A DNA stretch of 64,000 nucleotides, taken from contig DATGJP010000080.1 in assembly GCA_035295125.1 (NCBI GenBank), forward strand, positions 241,511 to 305,510. The letters are read 5' to 3'. The position numbers and the translations under genes are program-made. Below the pieces are notes generated by a model. It saw only the letters and a program-made list of their open reading frames with translations, was not told where the DNA came from and searched no databases. This DNA comes from JAICMB01 sp035295125. GTDB taxonomy: Bacteria; Acidobacteriota; Terriglobia; Bryobacterales; Bryobacteraceae. Below, in pieces: positions 8,490-16,953 of this stretch (position 1 is its first letter; each line of letters opens with the position of its first letter).

Positions 8490-10118
8490 CTACCGCGAAG
8501 GCCTCCCAGCATGTGATTCCTCAACGAACATCAGTCCGTCATACGCGTCGCGCACCACGCTGGTGACCATGTTTTCCTTCCCGATCAGTACGACGCCGCT
8601 CGCCAGATTGAACCGATGCCTCGCCGCGAGCCATCCGCCGAGCGGACCGTCCGGAGGAACGCTTCGCACGTCAAGAAAGAACAAAGGACTCCCTGCCCCG
8701 CTAAGGACTGCATCGCCCGACCCCTCCGGAGCCGGGGCAACGGGCCACGCACCAATGCCCCGATTCTGGTTCCCCTCGACGCCGTACGCCCAAATTTCGC
8801 CCCGCCGATAGGCCGTGCCGACCGCATAGTAAGCCGCGCCAAAGCGTTTCCGCAGCCAACCGCCCATCTGATCCCCGTCCGAAACAACATGGCCGTTGTG
8901 GGCCCAGAGGATGAGCTTCTGGCCGGGATATTTTTCGTCGGCAAGCCATTCCACGTTTCGCGCCATCGCCCGATCCCGATAGGTCGGGCCGTTCCCATCA
9001 ATGCGCATGGCCGCCGAGTCAACTGCTGTCTGGGCCGCGTGCCGCGCATCACGCCACTCCGCTGGCGACGATTTGGCGACCCATTCCAGTTTGTTCGTGT
9101 CGAACTGCGTCAGCACCGACTCCGCGCGCCGTGCGGCCTCGGCCGCCGCTGCAAGGTAGACGTTGGTGTGATCTTGGTCGAGCTTCCTCGCTTCCGCGTA
9201 GGCCTGCGAAGACGCTGCGGCAGCACTCGGCGACACCCGGCTCAAATACCGGATCACCAGGTCCGCGGCTGGACCGGCGCCCTGCATGTCGAAGCCGGTC
9301 AAGGACAATCTCGCTCCCGCGCGGTTTTCTGATCGCATCCAGTCCGTCAGGTCGTCAAACCCAAGCCGGGGGCGCGGAGCATCCTGTGTCTTGACGTACC
9401 GGTCCAGTTCTTCCGCATTCACCCAGTTCATCTCGAAAGCCACCACTGAAAACCCTTTGCGCCGGACCAGGTACTCAATCAGTCTTTCTTTCAGGAGGAA
9501 GAATTCCTTCGTACCGTGGGTAGCCTCGCCCAGCGCCACTATCCGTGCGCCGCCGATGGCCGTTCCAAAAGCTTCCAGGTCGTCGAATTCGCCATCGCGC
9601 TCCGCCGCTGGTGGTTCCACGGTCGCGAGCCTCACCGCGCGCCTCTTCAACTCCTCGATGACGGGCTTCGCCTCCGCAGCGCTCGTTGGGGGAACCATCG
9701 ATTCGCCCTCGGTTTGTTCCGATTCCCGGCAGATCCATCCCGAGCCGTTACGTTCCCAGGTGTCGCGCGCGATAATGCGGCTCTCCTGTTTCTTGCCTCC
9801 GGATTCGACGATATACAGGATATCGGCGACGACTCGAGCGGAATCTCCCTCCACATGGACCGACCTTACGTTAGACCGTCGCGATAGACCCGCTTTGACC
9901 ATCTCTCCGGCCATCAAGCCGCGCAATGACAACTTCACCGGCCCTACGTGAATCTGGGCTTCGGCGGCAATCAGGCGATTCAGTGCGTCCTGATCCTTTG
10001 CCGAAATCGCGGCGTCTAACGCGGCATAGATCGCCTGGAAACTGGCCTGCGAATCCTGAGCCAAACCGGACACGGTCATGGCAATCGTCGCGACGGCTGC
10101 CAGAATGGGTCGGAACAT
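8490..10118 (-). CDS. Secreted erythromycin-esterase-family protein with N-terminal NTF2/SnoaL-like domain
   Basis: A 542-residue protein. ATG 10118 begins a signal peptide ending AMTVSGLAQ; the frame extends upstream, but without a leader. Residues about 25-140 look like a nuclear-transport-factor-2-like fold (AIYAALDAAISAKDQDALN, RIIARDTWERNGSGW). The rest is the erythromycin esterase domain with its hallmark histidine/glutamate segments: ALGEATHGTKEFF, VVAFEMNW, ILWAHNGHV and the closing GPLGGWLAARHRF. Family members hydrolyse the macrolide lactone, but most environmental homologues have unknown substrates, so resistance should not be assumed. It is divergent from the FG-GAP gene across about 145 bases. 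Confidence 0.92.
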   Translation of the reverse strand: MFRPILAAVATIAMTVSGLAQDSQASFQAIYAALDAAISAKDQDALNRLIAAEAQIHVGPVKLSLRGLMAGEMVKAGLSRRSNVRSVHVEGDSARVVADILYIVESGGKKQESRIIARDTWERNGSGWICRESEQTEGESMVPPTSAAEAKPVIEELKRRAVRLATVEPPAAERDGEFDDLEAFGTAIGGARIVALGEATHGTKEFFLLKERLIEYLVRRKGFSVVAFEMNWVNAEELDRYVKTQDAPRPRLGFDDLTDWMRSENRAGARLSLTGFDMQGAGPAADLVIRYLSRVSPSAAAASSQAYAEARKLDQDHTNVYLAAAAEAARRAESVLTQFDTNKLEWVAKSSPAEWRDARHAAQTAVDSAAMRIDGNGPTYRDRAMARNVEWLADEKYPGQKLILWAHNGHVVSDGDQMGGWLRKRFGAAYYAVGTAYRRGEIWAYGVEGNQNRGIGAWPVAPAPEGSGDAVLSGAGSPLFFLDVRSVPPDGPLGGWLAARHRFNLASGVVLIGKENMVTSVVRDAYDGLMFVEESHAGRPSR

Positions 10119-10263
10119 GTCCCAATTATAGAAGCGCGACACGTAACGGATGCGCGGAAGATCCCGAGACCACATATTTGCCGCCCTTGCAGCATAAACA
10201 AGTAACGGTTTCACCCACTGATACACTATGCAAGGTAGCCAATCACCCTCGGAGGGGGGCCTC

Positions 10264-13200
10264 ATGAGGAGCTTTCTACGCGTCGTTCTGGCTTCCGGGT
10301 TACTCACACCCGCTTTGGCACAGACCCCATCCTTTACTGCGGCGTCGTCCTTTCCCGCAGGAACACTTCCCACCTCAGTAGCCGTCGGAGACTTCAATCT
10401 CGACGGCAAGCCGGATCTTGCCGTCACGAACCAGAACGGCGTTTCCATTCTGATCAACAGCGGAAACGGAGCCTTCCAGGCTCCGGTCAGTTATACGGTT
10501 GGCGGCAACCCCCAGGCCGTGGCAGTAGGCGACTTCAACGCCGATGGGAAGCTCGATCTTGCAGTGGTAAACGAAGGCTCCGGCACGGTTTCCATCCTCC
10601 TCGGCAACGGCAATGGAACCTTTCAGGGAGCGGTCAGTTATCCGGCCGGGACCATTCCGCGATTCGTTGTCGTCGCGGATATTAACGGCGACGGGAAACC
10701 TGATCTTGCCGTTGCGGATTCCGGAACTGCGACTGGAAGCGGCGTATCGGTGCTCCTCGGCAACGGAAACGGCACGTTCCAGCCGGCTATGTTCACCGCA
10801 GGCGGCAGCAGCGCGCTTTCCCTAACCGTAGGCGATTTTAACGGCGACACTAAAGCCGATGTTGCCATCGCGAATTCCGGCTCCGACAACATCTCAGTCC
10901 TGCTCGGCAATGGAAACGGGACGTTTGCGACAGCCGTGAACTACAGCCTCGACCAACCCGGCTTGAGTATTTCGCCGACCTCGGTGGTTACAGCCGACTT
11001 CAATCACGACGGCAAACTCGACCTCGCCGCGACAACACCCAGTGGCAAGAACTTTGCGGTTCTTTTGGGCGTCGGCGATGGCACCTTTCGGACCGCCGTC
11101 CACTACCCTCTGGACGATCCGAACTTTTCCAACAATTTGAACCGCCTCGCCACTGCCGATCTGAATGGCGACGGCAATCCCGACCTGATCATTGCAAACG
11201 TCAGCGCCAATCACGTCACTGTGTTGCTCGGCGCCGGAGACGGCACGTTTCCTACCATCAAATCCTACGCGGCGGGCCCTGAGCCGAACTCCGTGGCGAT
11301 CGCTGATTTCAATGGCGACGGCCGGCCCGATATTGCGGCCAGCGGTAACGCGCAAAACGGAGTCGTCACGGTGTTGCTTGGCGCCGGCGGTGGGCTGTTC
11401 GAAGCTGCGCCGCTCGCTCGCGCGAGTTCGATTCCCTCGTCGTTTGCCGTGGGCGATCTCAACGGCGACGGGAAACTGGATCTGATAACGGCATCGCGTC
11501 TGACTCCTATTGGCAGCGGCCTGGGCAGCGGAGTCGCCATGCTTGGGAATGGAGATGGGACTTTCCAAGCCCCGGCGAACTGGTCCACAACCAGCGTCAA
11601 CGCGGTCGCGCTCGGCGACCTGAATGGCGACGGCAAGCTCGACCTGGTCGCGACCAGTTCCAGCCCGGGTAATGGCAACATTGCAATCTATCTGGGGAAA
11701 GGAGACGGCACGTTTCAAAGCGCCGTCACCGTCAGCGCCGGCACGACGCCGCAGGCAATCGCAATAGCCGACCTGAACGGCGACGGAAAAGCCGATCTGA
11801 TTGTCTCGAATCACAACTCCGCAAACATCTCGGTCCTGCTCGGAAATGGTAACGGCACGTTCCAAACGGCTGTGAACTACAACACGCCGACTACGGGCAC
11901 GCCTGATGCGATCGCCGTGGGGGATTTCAATGGCGACCGCAAACTCGACGTAGCAGTTGCGAATTCAGCCGGCACTATCAGCACGGTCGTCATTCTGCTC
12001 GGAAACGGAAACGGGACGTTGCAAACCGCGCTCGCTATCCCGGCCACTTTTCACAACGCCGCGCTCGCAATGGTCGCAGCCGACTTCAACAACGACGGCC
12101 GATCCGACCTTGCGGTCACCGACGGCACGAATCTTTCTATTCTCCTTGCCGCCGGCAGCGGAGGCTTCCTGACGCCCGTCACGTCGCCATTTGCCAGCGC
12201 AGTCAGTATTGTGACTGGAGATTTCAATGGCGATGGCAAAGCTGATTTGGCCGTAACCTCGCGCGACGGAGTATCCGTGTTCGCAGGAAATGGCGATGGA
12301 AGCTTTCAGGCCGCCGTTTCGTATGACCCGTTCCTTGGCGGGCCCGTTGTGGTGGGGGACTTCGACGGAGATGGCCGTCCCGATCTCATAACCGCCGACA
12401 GCACGGCGGATTCGACCGGTACAGATACCGTCGCAATCCTCATGAACTCAACCATCGTCCCGATTCCGGTCACGATTGCGTCCTCGCCCACTGGCCTCCA
12501 AGCCTCAGTGGACAGCGGATCGCCTTGCACCACGCCATGCAACCTGACCCTGAATTGGGGGACCAGGCACAACCTCAGTGTGTCGGCCTATCAACCGGTC
12601 GCTCCGGTGGGAACTCGCTATCACTTCGATCACTGGAGCGACAGCGGGGCCATTGCTCACACCGTCATAATTCCACGAATTGCCGCCACTTACACGGCAA
12701 CCTTCAAGACGCAGTATTCACTGACGACTGCGGTATCGCCCACCGGCGCGGGCACGGTCTCAATACCGCCAAACGCCTTGGACGTTGGCGGATTTGCCGA
12801 CACCGGCACCGTGGTGCCGATCACCGCGGTCGCAAACAGCGGCTTTGCGTTTGTGAATTGGACCGGCCCGGTCGCGAGCACCACCAATGCGTCGACCACC
12901 GTTACCATGACCGCGCCGCAAACTGTAACCGCGAATTTCATCACGGCGCAAACGTCTGGACTGCAGTTTATCCCGGTAACGCCGTGCCGCGTGATCGATA
13001 CTCGCGGTCCGGCCGGTCCCTTCGGCGGTCCAGCCGTTGGGGCAGGTTCCATACGCAGCGTGACAATCCCGCAAAGCATGTGCAATATCCCTGCCGGCGC
13101 CCTGGCCTACTCGCTGAACGTAACGGTGGTGCCGATTGTCACTCTGACTTATCTCTCGATCTGGCCGGCCGGCCAGCCGCAGCCCGTAGTGTCGACTCTG

Positions 13201-14103
13201 AACTCGTTTGATGGCAGCATCGTGGCGAATGCCGCGATTGTACCCGCGGGCTCGCAGGGTGCGATCAGCCTGTTCGCCAGCGACGCAACGCAAGTGATCA
13301 TCGATATCAACGGCTACTTTGCACCAGCAGGAGCGGGCAGCAGTCTTTCGTTCTACAGCGTGGCTCCCTGCCGTGTTGTGGACACCCGCAACGCAGCCGG
13401 CCCACTAGGCGGCCCGGTGATGACTGCGGGTTCAACACGCAGCTTTCCATTTCGCTCCAGCTCCTGCGCCACGCTCACCACGGCGCAGGCATACTCGCTG
13501 AACATAACCGTCGTTCCGCGCAGGAGTCTGAGTTATCTCACGAGTTGGCCGTCGGGCCAGACACAGCCGGTGGTTTCCACGTTGAACTCGCCGAACGGGC
13601 TCATCGTGGCAAACGCTGCTATTGTGCCTGCCGGCGCGAACGGTGCGATCAGCATCTTCGTAACCGACGACACCGACGTCATCATCGACATCAACGGATA
13701 CTTTGCACCGCCAGGCTCACCCGCGGCGCAATCGCTTTACACCGTGACGCCCTGCCGCGTGGCGGACACACGCGGAGGGTTTAGCGCGCCATTCGGAGCG
13801 CCAAGCCTCGGAGCTAACGGCTCACGAAGTTTCCCGATTCCGGCCGGTGTGTGCAATGGCATTCCTGCCGCCGCGCAGGCGTATTCGCTTAACGTCACGG
13901 TTGTGCCCAGCGGTCCGTTGGGCTACCTGACGGCATGGCCGACAGGACAAACACAGCCGGTTGTCTCCACGCTGAATTCTCCTGCGGGCAAGGTGGTGGC
14001 CAACGCGGCCATCGTCCCCGCGGGAACGGCCGGCGCTGTGACGGTCTTCGTGACAGACCCGACCAATCTCATTCTGGATATCAACGCATACTTCGCGCCA
14101 TAA
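10264..14103 (+). CDS. Large secreted FG-GAP/VCBS-repeat protein with three C-terminal DTR...INGYF modules
   Basis: A 1279-residue exported protein. ATG 10264 is preferred over the longer frame because a strong GGAGGGGG lies seven bases upstream and a signal peptide (residues 1-20, ending PALAQ) follows. Residues about 35-730 hold about 14 FG-GAP-type calcium-binding propeller repeats of the form VAVGDFNxDGKPDLAV. Residues about 740-880 resemble bacterial repeat domains (HFDHWSDSG, and FVNWTGPVAS). From residue 900 to the end lie three modules of about 120 residues, each starting TPCRVxDTR and ending DINGYFAP. Such modules are common in acidobacterial exoproteins, but I know no assigned function. 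It is probably an adhesin or matrix protein. Confidence 0.93.
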   Translation: MRSFLRVVLASGLLTPALAQTPSFTAASSFPAGTLPTSVAVGDFNLDGKPDLAVTNQNGVSILINSGNGAFQAPVSYTVGGNPQAVAVGDFNADGKLDLAVVNEGSGTVSILLGNGNGTFQGAVSYPAGTIPRFVVVADINGDGKPDLAVADSGTATGSGVSVLLGNGNGTFQPAMFTAGGSSALSLTVGDFNGDTKADVAIANSGSDNISVLLGNGNGTFATAVNYSLDQPGLSISPTSVVTADFNHDGKLDLAATTPSGKNFAVLLGVGDGTFRTAVHYPLDDPNFSNNLNRLATADLNGDGNPDLIIANVSANHVTVLLGAGDGTFPTIKSYAAGPEPNSVAIADFNGDGRPDIAASGNAQNGVVTVLLGAGGGLFEAAPLARASSIPSSFAVGDLNGDGKLDLITASRLTPIGSGLGSGVAMLGNGDGTFQAPANWSTTSVNAVALGDLNGDGKLDLVATSSSPGNGNIAIYLGKGDGTFQSAVTVSAGTTPQAIAIADLNGDGKADLIVSNHNSANISVLLGNGNGTFQTAVNYNTPTTGTPDAIAVGDFNGDRKLDVAVANSAGTISTVVILLGNGNGTLQTALAIPATFHNAALAMVAADFNNDGRSDLAVTDGTNLSILLAAGSGGFLTPVTSPFASAVSIVTGDFNGDGKADLAVTSRDGVSVFAGNGDGSFQAAVSYDPFLGGPVVVGDFDGDGRPDLITADSTADSTGTDTVAILMNSTIVPIPVTIASSPTGLQASVDSGSPCTTPCNLTLNWGTRHNLSVSAYQPVAPVGTRYHFDHWSDSGAIAHTVIIPRIAATYTATFKTQYSLTTAVSPTGAGTVSIPPNALDVGGFADTGTVVPITAVANSGFAFVNWTGPVASTTNASTTVTMTAPQTVTANFITAQTSGLQFIPVTPCRVIDTRGPAGPFGGPAVGAGSIRSVTIPQSMCNIPAGALAYSLNVTVVPIVTLTYLSIWPAGQPQPVVSTLNSFDGSIVANAAIVPAGSQGAISLFASDATQVIIDINGYFAPAGAGSSLSFYSVAPCRVVDTRNAAGPLGGPVMTAGSTRSFPFRSSSCATLTTAQAYSLNITVVPRRSLSYLTSWPSGQTQPVVSTLNSPNGLIVANAAIVPAGANGAISIFVTDDTDVIIDINGYFAPPGSPAAQSLYTVTPCRVADTRGGFSAPFGAPSLGANGSRSFPIPAGVCNGIPAAAQAYSLNVTVVPSGPLGYLTAWPTGQTQPVVSTLNSPAGKVVANAAIVPAGTAGAVTVFVTDPTNLILDINAYFAP

Positions 14104-14158
14104 TCATGGCCGCATGCTGAGCTGACGCAGACTCTGTCGCACGATGACGAAACCGGAA

Positions 14159-15244
14159 TTATCGCAGCGTCCAGATTAGTAGTTGATTCGTGCCATCGTC
14201 CACGGCAGCCAAACGATTGCGCGAAAAAGCGAGACCAAACGCTGCTCCGGGCGCGCCGTTGTCAATCTGGAACTGCGCCACAAACTGTCCGCTGGGCGTG
14301 AACTCGGTGAGCAGGTTGGGAGTCGCACCGGTGTCGTTCACCGCGTCACCATTGGCTGTGATCAGGTCGCCATTCCCGGCGATCGTCAATCCGAGTGGCC
14401 CGTGCAAGTGTGCATCGTCCTTGTAGACGACGCGGCCCACCCCTGCGTCGGTCGTCCGAATTGCCGCATTATCGATCGCGAAGATCTGGTTGTCGCCGGT
14501 CGAAGCAACATATAAAACGTTGCGAAACAGATCGAACGCAAGACCGGTGGGTCCGACAACGAGCGCGTTCGGATCCGGACGGTGAGCGTAGCCAGAGGCA
14601 ATTTGCGTCATTCCACGAACCATGAATTGCGAGGACGAACTATTATCGCCGTCGCCTACACCCAGTACAAGATCGATTCGTGTGACAGTACCACTCAGGA
14701 CGTTCGAAACGAACACCTGCGCGAGAAAGCCCAGATCATTGACCGCAAGATCCCACGGTCCGTCGAGCATTGTGGCGCTGGTCAATGTGGTGACCACCTT
14801 TCCGTTGCGATCGAGCACCGTCAACGCCCCCGCTCCGAGATTCCCGTTGTTGTTCGGGAGGCTCCCGACCAGCACAAAACCGCGCCGCAGCACGCCCAAC
14901 GCAGTAGTGAGTCCCATCCCGTCTGTGCCCTGAAAAAAGACCGATGTGGCGTTCCGGTTGTCGATTCTGACGATCGTGCTCCCGGTGCCCTGAACGTTAG
15001 ATTTGTCGTTGAAGTTGGAAACGAGTATATCGTTCGTATGCAATGTGCCGCCGGGAAATCCGTCGGGCACGAAAGCCACGCCGTATGGGTTTTGATCTCC
15101 GTTTGCCGGAACTGTTGAAACGGCGGTCATCTTAGCCGAACCCAGTTGGCTCAAAATGGAACCGCGGTCACCGTCGTCTGATGCGATAGCCGGCTGGATA
15201 AGGGCTAGAGTTGCCACAGCCGCGAGTGTTGTAATTTGTTTCAT
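14159..15244 (-). CDS. Secreted NHL/SMP-30-like beta-propeller protein
   Basis: A 361-residue protein. ATG 15244 has GGAGG with good spacing upstream and begins a signal peptide (MKQITTLAAVATLALIQPAIA). The body contains repeated blade-like segments (NPYGVAFVPDGF, GPWDLAVNDLGFLAQVFVSN, GPTGLAFDLFRNVLYVAST, GPLGLTIAGNGDLITAN, AFGLAFSRNRLAAVDD), as in NHL-type six-bladed propellers. No catalytic residues are evident. It is convergent with the FG-GAP gene, with about 55 bases between the stops. Function unknown. Confidence 0.88.
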   Translation of the reverse strand: MKQITTLAAVATLALIQPAIASDDGDRGSILSQLGSAKMTAVSTVPANGDQNPYGVAFVPDGFPGGTLHTNDILVSNFNDKSNVQGTGSTIVRIDNRNATSVFFQGTDGMGLTTALGVLRRGFVLVGSLPNNNGNLGAGALTVLDRNGKVVTTLTSATMLDGPWDLAVNDLGFLAQVFVSNVLSGTVTRIDLVLGVGDGDNSSSSQFMVRGMTQIASGYAHRPDPNALVVGPTGLAFDLFRNVLYVASTGDNQIFAIDNAAIRTTDAGVGRVVYKDDAHLHGPLGLTIAGNGDLITANGDAVNDTGATPNLLTEFTPSGQFVAQFQIDNGAPGAAFGLAFSRNRLAAVDDGTNQLLIWTLR

Positions 15245-15390
15245 GCCTTCTCTCCTCCAGTCACATCCTGGCCCTCGACTGGATTGCCGATAACAGGCGC
15301 GGTGAAATCTCAGGACGTCCCATCTGCTCACCGTTAGAACCGCGATACCACGCGAGACGGGTGGAAATGATTTAAATCCCATTAAGAGTG

Positions 15391-15419
15391 TTGACCTCCT
15401 CGCGATCGACCGCCATAAT
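15391..15419 (+). promoter_or_regulatory. Sigma-70-type promoter upstream of tRNA-Lys
   Basis: TTGACC (15391-15396), a 17-base spacer and CATAAT (15414-15419) match a housekeeping promoter closely. The predicted start near 15426 would give a leader of about 110 bases before the tRNA. An SD-like AAGGAG followed by an ATG at 15436 also lies in this leader. Confidence 0.55.
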
Positions 15420-15534
15420 CGCTAAGGAGTCAAATATGCCAACAATCGCCTATAGCCGGGGTTCCAAATGCCTCGCTGGTGCGGCCTCGCTGAGGTACCG
15501 CATGCCGGCGATCGAAGGCGACTTCCACCCCAAT

Positions 15535-15607
15535 AGGGAAATAGCTCAACGGGTAGAGCAACAGATTTTTAATCTGTGGGTCGTGGGTTCGAATCCCGCT
15601 TTCTCAA
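15535..15607 (+). tRNA. tRNA-Lys (anticodon TTT)
   Basis: All four arms can be folded by eye. The D stem GCTC/GAGC is 15544-15547 with 15556-15559. The anticodon stem ACAGA/TCTGT is 15561-15565 with 15573-15577, and the loop TTTTTAA puts TTT at 15568-15570. The T arm GTGGG TTCGAAT CCCGC is 15583-15599. The acceptor arm AGGGAAA/TTTCTCA pairs at six of seven positions, including one G-T; the outermost pair is A-A. CCA is not encoded. Confidence 0.85.
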
Positions 15608-15829
15608 CTGACGCAAATCAGAACGTCGGGCTTCGCTCCTGCTAAGCGGTAGTCTGGCTGGCAGCGTTTCCTGAGCCTTGAGTTCCCCCGAATAAGACCA
15701 AACGTCCCAAGCTTGTTTTGTTTCGCAAGCGGAAGCATGCGGCACTTCAGGGGCGCCCGTTCATAAGGCGCGGAGCGCGGTCCGGCGGATCTGACTCAAC
15801 AAACAACAAATTCAAGGAGGTGAAACAAC

Positions 15830-16953
15830 ATGGCACTTTTTCGGCGTATCCTGGTCGGCGACCAGGAGCGCGTTCTTCTGATCTTTAACGGGCGCTTTGA
15901 GGGCATCCTCGATCCGGGCGCCTACGTCATTCGTACCGTCGGCCGCAAAATCGATACCGAGCGTCACAACGTCGCCGAACTGGTCTTCACCAGCGGCTGG
16001 GCGGAGTACCTCTACAAGGAGCGTCCGCGCATCGCGGAGCGTTACTTCACCACGATCGAAACCAACGATTCGCAGGTGGCGATGGTCTACCTCGACGGGA
16101 AACTGTCGCGCGTACTGCTGCCGGGAAAGCGCGTCATGTACTGGCGCGGTCCGGTGGAAGTGACGTCGGAAATCGTGGACGTCATCGAAAAGCCGGAGGT
16201 CCCGGACCCTCTGATTCCGGCGCTCTCGCGACTCGGCCGTGAGACGCCGGTTTCCTACACTACCGTCGACGAGGGAAAGAGCGGTGTTCTCTTCGTCGAC
16301 GGCCGCTTCGTGCGTACGCTCACGCCGGGTACGTACGCGTTTTGGACGGCCGCTCGTGCTCCGCGCATCGAGTTGGTCGAGCTTCGTCTGCAGACGCTCG
16401 AGATTCCGGGTCAGGAAATCCTGGCAGGGACAAGGTATCGCTGCGTATCAACGTGTGGGCCGAGTTTCAGGTCACGGACCCCGTGGCCGCGAAGCAGAAG
16501 GTCAGCAACTACAGCGAGCACCTGTACCGCACTTTGCAGCTTGCGGTGCGCCAGACGCTGGGTCGCCGTACGCTGGAGGATATCCTCGCGGAGAAGGTCG
16601 CCATCGAAGAGCCGGTGGCCGCCGCCGTTCGCGACGAGATGGCTCCGTTCGGCGTTCGCGTGGGCGCCATCGCCCTGAAGGATGTCATTCTTCCGGGTGA
16701 GATGCGCGAAATCCTGAATCAGGTGGTGCTGGCCGAAAAGCAGGCCCAGGCCAACCTGATCCGTCGCCGCGAAGAGACGGCCGCAACGCGCTCACTGTTG
16801 AACACGGCGCGCTTGCTGGAGGAGAACCCGCTGCTCGTACGTTTGAAGGAGCTGGAGACGCTGGAGAAGGTCGCTGAGAAGGTGGATAAGATCACCGTGA
16901 ACGGCGGAATCGACTCCCTGCTGACTCAGCTCATCACACTGCGGCCGGAGTAG
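15830..16953 (+). pseudogene. Slipin/SPFH (band 7) family gene interrupted by a single-base frameshift
   Basis: ATG 15830 follows a perfect AAGGAGGTGA ribosome site. The first part (residues 1-199) resembles bacterial slipins, ending LEIPGQEILA. At 16427-16428 the frame breaks: the expected continuation DKVSLRINVWAEFQVTDP is encoded one base out of register and runs in-frame to the stop at 16953. That part includes the SPFH/slipin segments LGRRTLEDILAEK, FGVRVGAIALKDVILPGEM and the coiled-coil tail LLVRLKELETLEKVAEK. Restoring one base gives about 374 residues. Slipins are membrane-associated scaffold proteins. Either the gene is newly inactivated or this is an assembly error, since the rest is well conserved. 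Confidence 0.85.

Noticed and set aside
8490..10118. Reading the erythromycin-esterase-like gene as an antibiotic resistance determinant
   Set aside because: The family is broad and the fusion with an NTF2-like domain in a soil acidobacterium gives no evidence for macrolide hydrolysis.
10894..11865. Antisense ORF of 323 residues opposite the FG-GAP gene
   Set aside because: It mirrors the repeated FG-GAP units; not an independent gene.
15436..15645. 69-codon ORF with SD-like AAGGAG reading through the tRNA-Lys
   Set aside because: It covers the tRNA in full; the tRNA explains the conservation and the ORF has no family.
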